A stretch of 64,000 nt of DNA from Anthropogastromicrobium sp052273485 (GCA_052273485.1 DAVZID010000010.1:1-64000), one strand, 5' to 3'; counted from the stretch's first letter, positions 49,697-58,613 are shown. Numbers and translations: made by a program. Notes: generated by a model not told the origin, from the letters alone.

Positions 49697-50624
49697 AGAA
49701 TCGCTATATACATTTCAATCTCCATACCGACAGGACATGCATATGTATGGATACCATTTCGGAAAAGGTGAAAAGAGTGCCTGTATCGTAGGTGCAATCC
49801 GCGGAAACGAGGTTCAGCAGCTCTATATCTGCTCTCAGTTAGTACAGCGCTTAAAGGAGCTTGAAAAAAAGGGCGCAATTACATCTGGCAAGCGAATTAC
49901 TGTGATTCCGTCCGTCAATCATTATTCCATGAATGTTGGGAAACGTTTTTGGCCGTCGGATAATACCGATATCAACCGCATGTTTCCAGGCTATAATTTA
50001 GGTGAGACGACACAGCGCATTGCAGCTGGCCTTTTTGAGGCAGTAAAGGGATATGAGTATGGCATTCAGCTGGCTAGCTTTTATATCCCAGGTGATTTTG
50101 TGGCGCATGTGCGCATGATGGATACCGGCTATCAAAATGCCAGTCTTGCAAATTTGTTTGGTCTTCCGTATGTAGTCATTCGCAAGCCGCGCCCGATCGA
50201 CACGACAACATTAAATTACAACTGGCAGGTATGGGAGAGCAATGCATTTTCGGTCTATACGAATAAGACAGACCGCATTGACGAACAGAGTGCACAGCAG
50301 GCCGTGTCTGCGATTCTTCGCTTCTTAAATCGCATGGGAATCCTTCGCTACAATTGTCATGGCGGATTTCTTTCCAGTACCATCCGTGAGGAGGAACTGA
50401 TGAGCGTTATGTCCGATGTGCCTGGTATTTTCCTTCGCCGTAAAAATGCAGGTGAGGAGGTACATGTCGGCGATGTGCTGGCGGAAATTGTTGATCCGCT
50501 TGAGGGTGAGATTCGAGAGCAGATTTTAGCGCCATCGGATGGTGTGATTTTCTTTGCACATGATGATCCGCTTGTGATGGAGCATTCCACTGTATTTAAG
50601 CTGATTAAGCGGCTGCATGTGTAA
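49689..50624 (+). CDS. Aspartoacylase-like protein lacking metal-ligand histidines (probable pseudoenzyme)
   Basis: 311 residues with the same fold as the preceding protein: DINRMFPGYNLGE and a C-terminal APSDGVIFFAHDDPLVMEHS are conserved. The first zinc motif reads GAIRGNEVQQ, with Arg for His. The segment aligning with DIHAS reads GIQLASFY, without His. Two of three zinc ligands therefore appear lost. It may be a regulatory or structural partner of the active paralogue, or may bind metal differently. The 8-base overlap and paralogy suggest a heteromer formed after gene duplication. GGAGG precedes the ATG. Confidence 0.85.
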   Translation: MIKESLYTFQSPYRQDMHMYGYHFGKGEKSACIVGAIRGNEVQQLYICSQLVQRLKELEKKGAITSGKRITVIPSVNHYSMNVGKRFWPSDNTDINRMFPGYNLGETTQRIAAGLFEAVKGYEYGIQLASFYIPGDFVAHVRMMDTGYQNASLANLFGLPYVVIRKPRPIDTTTLNYNWQVWESNAFSVYTNKTDRIDEQSAQQAVSAILRFLNRMGILRYNCHGGFLSSTIREEELMSVMSDVPGIFLRRKNAGEEVHVGDVLAEIVDPLEGEIREQILAPSDGVIFFAHDDPLVMEHSTVFKLIKRLHV

Positions 50625-50654
50625 CATCAAAATAGAAAGGCAATTAATTTTATT

Positions 50655-51227
50655 ATGGAAAATCAGTTTTATCAGATGTATCTGGATGAGTTAAGTGCGA
50701 TTCCAGAATGCACAAAAGAAGAGATTGAATCTCTGTTAAAGAGCCTTCCCAATGAGGAGGCGATCAAGCGTCTGGCAGAGGGTAGCCTTGCCTATGTTGT
50801 GCGCGAGGCTGCAAATTACACGGGAAAGGATGTTGAGATTTCCGATCTCGTTCAGGAAGGAAATATGGCACTGTTACTGGTGCTGAAAAATTATGCAGCA
50901 CATCCGGTTACAGACGGCGATGCGGTAGCGTATTTTGAGCAACTTCGCGAGCGTGCTGTTCACATGGCAATGCAAAACGTCACAGACGATCAGAAGTTAA
51001 GCGAGCAGACGGCTGAAAAGCTGACGGCATCGGTAAATGTATTAAATGTTGTTATGACAAAGCTAGCAGAGGAGCTTGGCCGTGAGCCAAAGCTTTCTGA
51101 GATTGCTGAAAAGATGCAGATGAGCGAGGATGAGGTGCAAGCAATCATGAAGGAAGCCATAAATGCAGTTGCAGTTGACAGGAGTGAGGCAGCACAAAAG
51201 GAAGATGAAGCACTCGAAAATCAGTAA
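50655..51227 (+). CDS. Sigma-70-like protein without region 4
   Basis: 190 residues. VEISDLVQEGNMALLLVLKNYA (split at about 62-83) matches sigma region 2.2, the core-polymerase contact. VMTKLAEELGREPKLSEIAEKM (about 136-157) matches sigma region 3. The aromatic and basic residues of regions 2.3-2.4 that open and read the -10 are replaced by unrelated acidic or neutral residues, and there is no region 4 for the -35. It may bind polymerase without directing promoters, so it could be a modulator or a decayed sigma. It lies 30 bases downstream of the aspartoacylase pair. Confidence 0.75.
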   Translation: MENQFYQMYLDELSAIPECTKEEIESLLKSLPNEEAIKRLAEGSLAYVVREAANYTGKDVEISDLVQEGNMALLLVLKNYAAHPVTDGDAVAYFEQLRERAVHMAMQNVTDDQKLSEQTAEKLTASVNVLNVVMTKLAEELGREPKLSEIAEKMQMSEDEVQAIMKEAINAVAVDRSEAAQKEDEALENQ

Positions 51228-51262
51228 GTAAGAAAAATATAGTGGAAAAGAGGCACTTCTAT

Positions 51263-52675
51263 ATGAAACGGGCGATTGTAAAGCGGTTTATTGTTGTACT
51301 GATTGTGGCGATGGCAATAAGCAGTATTGTCATAAGTATGTCATATTATCGTCTGGCAAGTCATCGCGTTATGGAGGATATGAAGCCAGTACTGCTCTTG
51401 TTAGATGCCACAATTGACTGGGAGAGCAGCGATCTGGAAAAGCAGATTGTTGAAATCAGCAGTCAGATGAATAATGATTACAGAATTACAATTATTGATA
51501 ATGATGGAAGTGTTTTGGCTGATTCTGAGACTGGAAACCCAGAGACGATGGAAAATCACAAAAACAGAAAAGAAGTCAAGGAGGCTTTTCAAGACGGATT
51601 TGGAACAAAGGTACGCAATTCCAGCACAATCAAAGGAAGCATGATGTATGCAGCATATTGTTCACCAATGCAGAATAAGGTCATTCGTATTTCCATCCAT
51701 CACGATGTGATTACAGATCTAATGAAAATGATGGTGCCGTCCATTGTGATTAGTCTTCTGCTGGCATTATCAGTTGCCGGTGTGCTGACTAATAAATTTG
51801 CCGCCTCCGTCACTAAGCCAATTCTTGAAATCTCACACAAGCTTGAGGGTATATATGATGAGAAAATTGATTTTAATTTTCCTCATTACCAGTATGATGA
51901 ATTAAATATCATTGCGCGCACAACAACTGACATGTCAAAAAGTGTGCAGGATTACATACGAAAGCTAGAGAAGGAAAAGACCATTCGTCAAGAGTTTTTT
52001 AGTAATGCCTCCCATGAATTAAAGACACCGTTGACCGCGATCCGTGGTTATGCAGAACTTCTTCAGAGTGGTATGGCATCGGATGCTCAGATGCAGAAGG
52101 AATTTTTAGGGCGTATTCACTCCGAGGTAGAGGAAATGACAAGTCTGATCAACGATATTTTAATGATCTCCAGACTAGAAAGCAAGGAGCTTATGCCGAC
52201 GAAGGAACTGCTAAGCGTTAAGAGCATTGCAAAAGAGGTTCAAAAAACACTTCAGCCGTTAGCCGATGAGAATCAGGTTTCCCTTGAAATTCGCTGCTGT
52301 GATGATATGGTTTACATGGATCAAAGTCACTTGCAGGGTATTCTGACAAATTTGATGAGCAATGCGATCAAATACAATCGGCCGGGTGGATTTGTCCAAA
52401 CAGATGTCACGATGGATAGCACAGGGCTTATGGTTCGCGTCGAGGACAGCGGAATCGGCATTGCAAAGGAAGATCAGAAGCGTATTTTTGAGCGCTTTTA
52501 TCGTGTCGATAAGGGGCGAAGCAAGCGTGTTGCCGGTACTGGTCTTGGCCTATCCATTGTAAAGCATGTCGCTGAGTTTTATGGTGGCTGTGTCAGCGTG
52601 GAGAGCCAGCCGGGTGTGGGAAGCACTTTTGTGGTACAGCTACCAGCGGCATCGTTAGCTCAGAAAGAAAAATAG
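51263..52675 (+). CDS. Membrane sensor histidine kinase
   Basis: 470 residues from ATG 51263 (AGAGG upstream). First membrane helix about 9-30, extracytoplasmic sensor about 31-160 (YRITIIDNDGSVLADSETG, a PAS/Cache-like strand pair), second helix about 163-184, HAMP (about 185-240), and HisKA with FFSNASHELKTPLTAIRGYA (phospho-acceptor His). The HATPase motifs are NLMSNAIKYN, VEDSGIGIAKED and GTGLGLSIVKHV. It is PhoR-like in layout. No response regulator gene is adjacent, so the partner is elsewhere. It is followed by a FtsW/RodA gene after 63 bases. Confidence 0.93.
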   Translation: MKRAIVKRFIVVLIVAMAISSIVISMSYYRLASHRVMEDMKPVLLLLDATIDWESSDLEKQIVEISSQMNNDYRITIIDNDGSVLADSETGNPETMENHKNRKEVKEAFQDGFGTKVRNSSTIKGSMMYAAYCSPMQNKVIRISIHHDVITDLMKMMVPSIVISLLLALSVAGVLTNKFAASVTKPILEISHKLEGIYDEKIDFNFPHYQYDELNIIARTTTDMSKSVQDYIRKLEKEKTIRQEFFSNASHELKTPLTAIRGYAELLQSGMASDAQMQKEFLGRIHSEVEEMTSLINDILMISRLESKELMPTKELLSVKSIAKEVQKTLQPLADENQVSLEIRCCDDMVYMDQSHLQGILTNLMSNAIKYNRPGGFVQTDVTMDSTGLMVRVEDSGIGIAKEDQKRIFERFYRVDKGRSKRVAGTGLGLSIVKHVAEFYGGCVSVESQPGVGSTFVVQLPAASLAQKEK

Positions 52676-52738
52676 TAAGATTTGGCGTGCTCACAATAGT
52701 AGGCAGCTAAATGATTGAATGAAAGGTTATAAAGTTAT

Positions 52739-54019
52739 ATGAAAAAAAAGAAAGCGCCTCTTGGTCGCCGCATTAAGGAGTATGTGAAAGCAAGTTTTAT
52801 CTGGGGCCCGCTTGATCACAATCTGTTTTTTACGATTCTTTTCCTGAACGTATATGGAATTATCATGGTTTACAGCGCAAGCTACAACAATACGATTACA
52901 AAAAGCTATAGTTATTTTATGACAAATCAGCTGAAGAATGTAATCATTGGTTTTTTGGCGATGATGATTGCGTCCTATCTTAATTATCATCGTATTGTGC
53001 GGCTCGGCTTTGGTTGGTTTTGGCTTTTTTTTGCATTTGGTATTATTGCGGCACTGAAGTCACCTCTTGCGCACAGTGAGCTTGGTGCTACCAGATGGAT
53101 CAATCTTGGCCCGTTTAGCTTTCAGGCGGCAGAGCCCATTAAGGCAGCAGTCATTATCTTTTTTGCGTATTATGTGAGCTACGTGGGACTAAATCGGTGG
53201 TATCATCAGTTGGGGGCAATTTTTTTAGCACTGTTATTGCTTGGATTTTTGTTTGTGTTTTCAAATAATTTAAGTACGGTTATCGTTTTGTTTGGCATTT
53301 GCGCCGTTATTATTCTGTCCAGTGTAAAAAAGCCGGATATCTATTGGTATTTTTTAGCTGGTATTGGTTTGATTTTAATTGCAGCAATCGGTGTTGGCAT
53401 TTATTTGTTGCTGCATCAGGGCGCAGAAAATTTTCGATTTGTGCGTATCCGTGCATGGCTTCATCCGGAGGAATATGCGGCGGATGAGGGACTCCAGGCG
53501 ATGCAGGCACGCTATGCAATCGGTGCAGGTGGCTTTTGGGGCAAGGGACTTGGCCAGAGCTTAATTAAGTTTAAGCTTTCCTATTCGTATAATGACTTTA
53601 TTCTTGCAATTATCTGTGAGGAGCTTGGCGTCTTTGGTGTCATTATCATGATGTCACTGTTTGGATATTTGTTATACCGCATTTACAAGATTGCGAAGAA
53701 CGCATGGGATATTGAGGGCAAAGTGCTTGCGATTGGTGTGTTTACGCAGATTGCGTTACAGCTGTTGATTAATGTGATGGTTGTTACGAGTGTAATTCCA
53801 ACAACGGGTGTCACGCTTCCGTTTTTCAGTGCGGGAGGAACGTCTGTTGTGTTCTTATTGGCAGAGTTGGGAATGGTTCTCAATGTGGATAAGTATGCGA
53901 AGGAACGTCGTTTCAAGGAAGAGGCAGAGCGCTATGTTGAGCAGATGGAGCAGCGCGGCGGAATTGGAGCAGCCGGCTGGAGACGTCGTCTAAATTCGCT
54001 TCGAACCCATAAAGGATAA
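52739..54019 (+). CDS. FtsW/RodA/SpoVE family peptidoglycan glycosyltransferase
   Basis: 426 residues, about ten membrane helices. Conserved SEDS features are YSASYNNTITKSYSYF, the LGATRWINLGPFSFQAAEP segment (about 117-135), SYSYNDFILAIICEELG and the terminal VTLPFFSAGGTSVVFLLAELG. SEDS proteins polymerise lipid II together with a class B penicillin-binding protein. I cannot separate FtsW, RodA and SpoVE from sequence alone; no partner PBP gene is in the window. It closes the long co-directional run that starts at 45950 and is followed by a terminator. Confidence 0.9.
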   Translation: MKKKKAPLGRRIKEYVKASFIWGPLDHNLFFTILFLNVYGIIMVYSASYNNTITKSYSYFMTNQLKNVIIGFLAMMIASYLNYHRIVRLGFGWFWLFFAFGIIAALKSPLAHSELGATRWINLGPFSFQAAEPIKAAVIIFFAYYVSYVGLNRWYHQLGAIFLALLLLGFLFVFSNNLSTVIVLFGICAVIILSSVKKPDIYWYFLAGIGLILIAAIGVGIYLLLHQGAENFRFVRIRAWLHPEEYAADEGLQAMQARYAIGAGGFWGKGLGQSLIKFKLSYSYNDFILAIICEELGVFGVIIMMSLFGYLLYRIYKIAKNAWDIEGKVLAIGVFTQIALQLLINVMVVTSVIPTTGVTLPFFSAGGTSVVFLLAELGMVLNVDKYAKERRFKEEAERYVEQMEQRGGIGAAGWRRRLNSLRTHKG

Positions 54020-54050
54020 TAAAAAAGCCAGAAAATAAAAAGTCAAATTA

Positions 54051-54086
54051 AAAAGTCGGGTGGCGATTTCGCTACCCGGCTTTTTG
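54051..54086. terminator. Bidirectional terminator between the RodA-like gene and DAHP synthase
   Basis: AAAAAGTCGGGTGGCG pairs with CGCTACCCGGCTTTTT (two G-T type mismatches), loop ATTT. It has A-run and T-run sides, serving both convergent genes. Confidence 0.88.
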
Positions 54087-54139
54087 ATGGTCGTTTCAAG
54101 ATTATTATTAAAATGTCGTGTATGTATTCTTCAAATAGC

Positions 54140-55168
54140 TTATACACGCTCGGCAATTGTGTAGATCAGCTGCTCAGAGCTATCCCAGTCCAGACACGGA
54201 TCGGTAATAGACTTTCCATAGATATGCTCGCCAATCTTCTGGTTGCCGGCCTCAATGTAGCTCTCAATCATAACGCCCTTTACCAGATTTTCGATTTCTT
54301 TGGAGTGCGTGCGGCTATGCATAACTTCCTTCACAATACGGATCTGCTCCATATGCTTCTTTCCAGAGTTGGAGTGGTTTGCATCTACGATACAAGCTGG
54401 ATTGAGCAGATTTCTCTCTTGATACATCTCGTACAGGCGATACAGATCCTCGTAGTGGTAGTTTGGAATGGTCTTTCCGTACTTGTCAACAGCACCACGC
54501 AGGATGGTGTGGGTCAGCGGATTTCCATCGGTCTGAACTTCCCAACCACGGAAGATAAAGTCGTGACCGTGCTGTGCAGCGACAACGGAGTTTAACATAA
54601 CGGAGAGGTCACCACTAGTCGGGTTCTTCATACCAGCCGGGATATCAATTCCACTTACGGTCAGACGATGCTGCTGGTTCTCAACGGAACGTGCACCGAC
54701 AGCAACGTAAGAAAGAATATCAGACAGGTAACGCCAATTTTCTGGATACAGCATCTCATCAGCAGCAGTCAGTCCAGTTTCCGCAACAGCGCGCATATGC
54801 ATATGGCGGATTGCAAGAATACCGGCTAACATATCTGGCTTTTTCTCTGGATCTGGCTGATGAACCATACCCTTATAGCCTTCACCTGTGGTACGTGGCT
54901 TGTTGGTGTAGATACGTGGGATCAGGATCAGCTTGTCGGAAACCTTTTCCTGAATGCGAGCCAGACGGTGAACGTAATCTAAAACAGCATCCTCATTGTC
55001 AGCGGAGCATGGTCCGATAATAACAAGAAACTTATCACTCTCGCCTGTAAAGACCTTGCGGATCATCTCATCGCGCTCTTTTTTTGCCTGGATAATGGCG
55101 TCAGATACCGGATACTGCTCGCGGATCTCTGCAGGTGTAGGAAGCTTTTTCACAAAATTGAAGCTCAT
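54140..55168 (-). CDS. 3-deoxy-7-phosphoheptulonate (DAHP) synthase, type I alpha
   Basis: 342 residues of the AroF/AroG/AroH type. Signatures are IGPCSADNEDAVLDY (about 50-64), IYTNKPRTTGEGYKGM (about 85-100), GARSVENQQHR (about 157-167), PTSGDLSVMLNSVVAA, ILRGAVDKYGKTIPNYHY and IVDANHSNSGKKHMEQ. It condenses phosphoenolpyruvate and erythrose 4-phosphate, the first step to chorismate and aromatic amino acids. A paralogue-type assignment to F, G or H is not justified. A ribosome site AGAGGA lies before the ATG. Single gene, on the opposite strand to its neighbours. Confidence 0.96.
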   Translation of the reverse strand: MSFNFVKKLPTPAEIREQYPVSDAIIQAKKERDEMIRKVFTGESDKFLVIIGPCSADNEDAVLDYVHRLARIQEKVSDKLILIPRIYTNKPRTTGEGYKGMVHQPDPEKKPDMLAGILAIRHMHMRAVAETGLTAADEMLYPENWRYLSDILSYVAVGARSVENQQHRLTVSGIDIPAGMKNPTSGDLSVMLNSVVAAQHGHDFIFRGWEVQTDGNPLTHTILRGAVDKYGKTIPNYHYEDLYRLYEMYQERNLLNPACIVDANHSNSGKKHMEQIRIVKEVMHSRTHSKEIENLVKGVMIESYIEAGNQKIGEHIYGKSITDPCLDWDSSEQLIYTIAERV

Positions 55169-55347
55169 AGTAAATCCTCTTTTCTAATCGTGCAATTCAT
55201 AATCGAAAGCTGCGTAAACTTTCATAATCAAAATTATAAATAGGAAGGTTTTGAATGTCAAGGCTAAAGATTCTCGATTTGGATATACTATAGTAACAGA
55301 GTTATTGTTTACAAGATGCTCATTTGCAGAACCGAAAGGAGATTTCT

Positions 55348-55518
55348 ATGTGGTTGATAATTTTTCTCATTCTATGTGTGCTTGCCGTGCTGATTTGTTT
55401 TTCACTTGCGGCAGCGGCAAAAAACGCAGAAGCACTTTCACAGCTGTGGTTTGAAAAGCAGAGCAAAACGCAGACAGCACCGTGTGCCAACAAGGCAAAG
55501 AAAGAACAGGAAATATAA
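55348..55518 (+). CDS. Small single-pass membrane protein
   Basis: 56 residues starting MWLIIFLILCVLAVLICFSL at ATG 55348, which has AAAGGAGA 6-7 bases upstream. One N-terminal hydrophobic helix is followed by a hydrophilic tail with LSQLWFEKQSKTQ. No family recognised. It lies alone 70 bases before the D,D-carboxypeptidase gene, with which it may be co-transcribed. Confidence 0.6.
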   Translation: MWLIIFLILCVLAVLICFSLAAAAKNAEALSQLWFEKQSKTQTAPCANKAKKEQEI

Positions 55519-55587
55519 AAATCAAGGTATACTTTTTATTCGATTTGAATTAAAATGATAGTGAACATCCTATGGCGGGAGCAAACA

Positions 55588-56769
55588 GTGAAAAGATGTA
55601 TCAAAACTGCTTTTTTGTGCCTTCTCATTTTTTGTACCACGTTCGGTTGGCCGCAGATTGTTTGGGCAGAGGAGGGGACAAGTGGAATTTCTCTTACCTG
55701 TCCGTCTGCCATTTTGATGGAGGCCTCCACCGGGAGCGTGATTTATGAGAAGGCACCAGATGAAAGAAGAAGCCCTGCAAGCATCACAAAGATTATGACG
55801 GCTATTTTAATTTTTGATGCCGTAGAGTCTGGAAAAATTACCCTTGAAGATGAAGTTGTGACGAGCGCCTATGCGAAGTCCATGGGCGGTTCACAGGTTT
55901 ATCTGGAAGAAGGGGAAAAGCAGACCGTTGATACCTTAATCAAATGTATTATGGTTTCTAGTGGGAATGATGCTAGCGTCGCCATGGCAGAGTACATAGG
56001 TGGCAGCGAGGCAGGCTTTGTGCAGATGATGAACGAGCGAGCCACTTCCCTCGGAATGGAAAACACGCATTTTGAGGACTGCTGTGGACTAACCGATGCA
56101 GATAGTCATTATACGACTGCGCGCGATGTGGCGCTGATGGCACGGGAGCTGATCACGCATTACCCACAGATTCGGGCCTATACGACGATTTGGATGGAAA
56201 ATATTACACATGTAACGGTACAGGGCAGTAAGGAATTTGGGCTTGCCAATACCAACAAGCTTTTAAAGCAGTATCCGTATACGACAGGCTTAAAGACTGG
56301 TTCAACAGACAAGGCAAAGTATTGTGTCTGTGCGACTGCCGAGAAGGATGGTGTCGAGTTGATCGCGGTAATTATGGGCTGCCCAAACTATAAGGATCGT
56401 TTTGCAGAGGCGCAGTCCTTGCTTCAATATGGCTACACAACCTGCAAGCTGTACCGGGATGAGAACCCGCCAGAATTGGCGTCAGTGCTGGTAAAGGGAG
56501 GCATCGAGAAAGAAGTTTCGGCAGTTTATCAGGAAGAATTTTCCTGGCTTTCGGTATCAGGTGAGGATTTTTCTGGAATAGAAAAGACACTTACAACAAA
56601 AGAACTCAACGCTCCGATTGAAAAAGGAGAGCAGATTGGTACTGTGACGTACCAGCTGAATGGAAAAGAGCTTGGCAGCATCGGTGTTTATGCGGGCGAA
56701 TCCGTCCGCGAGGCTCATTTTTTGGATTATCTAATTCGCGCTTTGAGACGGTGGATTTCGGTTGTCTGA
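55588..56769 (+). CDS. D-alanyl-D-alanine carboxypeptidase (PBP5/DacF type)
   Basis: 393 residues if started at GTG 55588 (GCGGGAG upstream), which gives a clean signal peptide VKRCIKTAFLCLLIFCTTFG ending near VWA|EEG. The ATG at 55555 would add 11 hydrophilic residues. The penicillin-binding triad is complete: SxxK in RSPASITKIMTA (about 60), SxN in VSSGNDAS, and KTG in GLKTGSTDK. A C-terminal PBP5-type beta domain and a terminal amphipathic helix (YLIRALRRWISVV) for membrane attachment follow. It trims the terminal D-Ala from peptidoglycan stem peptides outside the cell. Confidence 0.92.
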   Translation: MKRCIKTAFLCLLIFCTTFGWPQIVWAEEGTSGISLTCPSAILMEASTGSVIYEKAPDERRSPASITKIMTAILIFDAVESGKITLEDEVVTSAYAKSMGGSQVYLEEGEKQTVDTLIKCIMVSSGNDASVAMAEYIGGSEAGFVQMMNERATSLGMENTHFEDCCGLTDADSHYTTARDVALMARELITHYPQIRAYTTIWMENITHVTVQGSKEFGLANTNKLLKQYPYTTGLKTGSTDKAKYCVCATAEKDGVELIAVIMGCPNYKDRFAEAQSLLQYGYTTCKLYRDENPPELASVLVKGGIEKEVSAVYQEEFSWLSVSGEDFSGIEKTLTTKELNAPIEKGEQIGTVTYQLNGKELGSIGVYAGESVREAHFLDYLIRALRRWISVV

Positions 56770-56847
56770 TGTCTTTTGAAAAATGTTAGGACTCATATAA
56801 AAAACAAATAAACATAATGATTCAGAACCATGCGAAAGGAAACATGA

Positions 56848-57726
56848 ATGAACAAATGGATAATAGCGGGCGCGGCAGCAGCACTCACAGGTGCAGCTGC
56901 GTTCGTTCGCTCAGAATATGAACGAACCCATCTGGATGTCGTGCAATATGACATCACAACGGATAAACTCGGATCAGAATGGAATGGATTTAAAGCTGTT
57001 TTTTTATCCGATCTGCACGACAACAGTTTTGGAACAGAGAATGAAGAACTGCTTGCCGCGATTGATCAGGAACAGCCGGATATTGTATTGATTGGCGGTG
57101 ATATGTTAGTGGTAAAGGAGTGGGCACAACCAAATTTTGCACCGCTTGCAAGGCTTTATCATCAGCTTGTATCCAAGTATCCGGTCTACTATGCGTTTGG
57201 CAACCATGAGCAGCGCATGATTGAGGAACGGGCAAATTATCCTGGCTGGTGGGATGCGTATCGAGACGTGCTTAAAAATAGTGGCATGCATGTTCTTGTT
57301 AATAAAAGTGCTTCGATTACAAGAAGTAACACCACAATGCGCATCAGTGGAATTACGATTCCGCGTGAGTGTTACCGAAAGGGTCGGATTCCAGCGCCGT
57401 CTGTCGGCTATCTGGAACACAAAATTGGAAAAGCCTCGCCAACGGACTTTGAGCTTTTGCTTGCTCACACGCCGACTTTTGCAAAGACTTATGCCGATTG
57501 GGGCGCCGATCTTGTGCTTAGCGGTCATTTTCATGGCGGAACTATTCGCATTCCGGGTATTGGCGGTGTCATGACACCACAGCTGCAATTTTTCTCACCG
57601 CTTGCAAGGGGAAGTGTTACAGAAGAAAATACACGGATTATCGTTAGCGGCGGACTTGGAACACATAGCATCAATGTGCGCCTCAACAACTTGCCACAGC
57701 TCGTTGTGTTGACGTGGCATTGTTAG
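56848..57726 (+). CDS. Membrane-bound metallophosphoesterase
   Basis: 292 residues. The N-terminal hydrophobic segment WIIAGAAAALTGAAAF acts as anchor or signal. Metal motifs are complete: LSDLHDNSFG (about 53-62), IGGDML, AFGNHEQRM (about 117-125), LAHTPTF and LSGHFHGGTIRIPG (about 227-240). YkuE/YaeI-type relatives act on phospholipid-like or UDP-sugar substrates at the membrane; the substrate here is unknown. GAAAGG lies before the ATG. Confidence 0.87.
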   Translation: MNKWIIAGAAAALTGAAAFVRSEYERTHLDVVQYDITTDKLGSEWNGFKAVFLSDLHDNSFGTENEELLAAIDQEQPDIVLIGGDMLVVKEWAQPNFAPLARLYHQLVSKYPVYYAFGNHEQRMIEERANYPGWWDAYRDVLKNSGMHVLVNKSASITRSNTTMRISGITIPRECYRKGRIPAPSVGYLEHKIGKASPTDFELLLAHTPTFAKTYADWGADLVLSGHFHGGTIRIPGIGGVMTPQLQFFSPLARGSVTEENTRIIVSGGLGTHSINVRLNNLPQLVVLTWHC

Positions 57727-57750
57727 GGTAAGAAACTTCCAGCAAACAGA

Positions 57751-57779
57751 TTGAATTTCGTTCCATATTATGATATAGT
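57751..57779 (+). promoter_or_regulatory. Predicted promoter of scpA-scpB-sigK
   Basis: TTGAAT (57751-57756), 17 bases, TATAGT (57774-57779), about 30 bases before the scpA ATG. Confidence 0.7.
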
Positions 57780-57812
57780 AAAATGGTTATTAACAAGAAA
57801 GAGGAGTGTCGG

Positions 57813-58598
57813 ATGTTATCATACAAACTGGAAAAATTTGAGGGACCACTTGATTTGCTCCTTCATTTGATTGAAAAAAATAAAGTCAGCATATACGATA
57901 TTCCGATTTTCGAAATTACAAATCAGTATATGGAGTATGTCAACGCCATGGAGGAAGAAGATCTGGACATTGTCAGTGATTTTCTTGTCATGACGGCGAC
58001 CCTTTTGGATATCAAGTCCAGATTGCTGCTTCCAGCTGAGAAGGATGAAAATGGTGACGAGATTGACCCAAGAGAAGAGCTGGTGACTCGTCTGGTTGAA
58101 TATAAAACATATAGAAGTCTGGGCGAACAGCTAAAAAGCAGACAGCTTTTGGCATCTCGTCTGCTCTACAAGGATCCCACGATTCCGGATGAGGTGGCAA
58201 AGTATGAGCCACCAGTCAATGTGCAGGAGATGCTAAGTCGTGTGACATTGGAGCGTTTGCAGGAGATTTACCGCATGGTAACGCGCCGTCAGGTCGACAA
58301 AATTGATCCGGTGCGAAGCAAGTTTGGAAATATCGAAAAGGATCCGGTGCGTCTGTCACAGAAGCTTGCGTTTGTGTACGAGTATGCTGAGCAGAAAAAG
58401 CATTTTTCCTTCCGTGGGATGCTTAAAAAGCAGTATACCAAGGCAGATGTTGTTGTCACATTTTTAGCCTGTCTGGAATTGATTAAGATCGGACGACTGA
58501 CCGTACAGCAGGAGGGAACCTTTCAGGACATTCATCTGGACTGGAATGAGTCCTGCACGACAACGATCACAAGAGAAGACATGGAGCAGTACGATTAA
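57813..58598 (+). CDS. scpA: Segregation and condensation protein A
   Basis: 261 residues from ATG 57813 (AGAGGAG upstream). The kleisin N-terminal motif is YKLEKFEGPLDLLLHLIEKN (about 3-22), followed by LDIVSDFLVMTATLLDIKSR and the C-terminal winged helix (FLACLELIKIGRLTVQQEG). ScpA bridges the heads of the SMC dimer and, with ScpB, forms the condensin that compacts and separates the chromosome. It is followed by scpB after 15 bases. Confidence 0.97.
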   Translation: MLSYKLEKFEGPLDLLLHLIEKNKVSIYDIPIFEITNQYMEYVNAMEEEDLDIVSDFLVMTATLLDIKSRLLLPAEKDENGDEIDPREELVTRLVEYKTYRSLGEQLKSRQLLASRLLYKDPTIPDEVAKYEPPVNVQEMLSRVTLERLQEIYRMVTRRQVDKIDPVRSKFGNIEKDPVRLSQKLAFVYEYAEQKKHFSFRGMLKKQYTKADVVVTFLACLELIKIGRLTVQQEGTFQDIHLDWNESCTTTITREDMEQYD

Positions 58599-58613
58599 GG
58601 AGTAATTAGATTT

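Noticed and set aside
55169..55347. Riboswitch or promoter in the gap between DAHP synthase and the small membrane protein
   Set aside because: TATACT and TATAGT-like boxes are present but no -35 at the correct distance and no structured leader could be supported.
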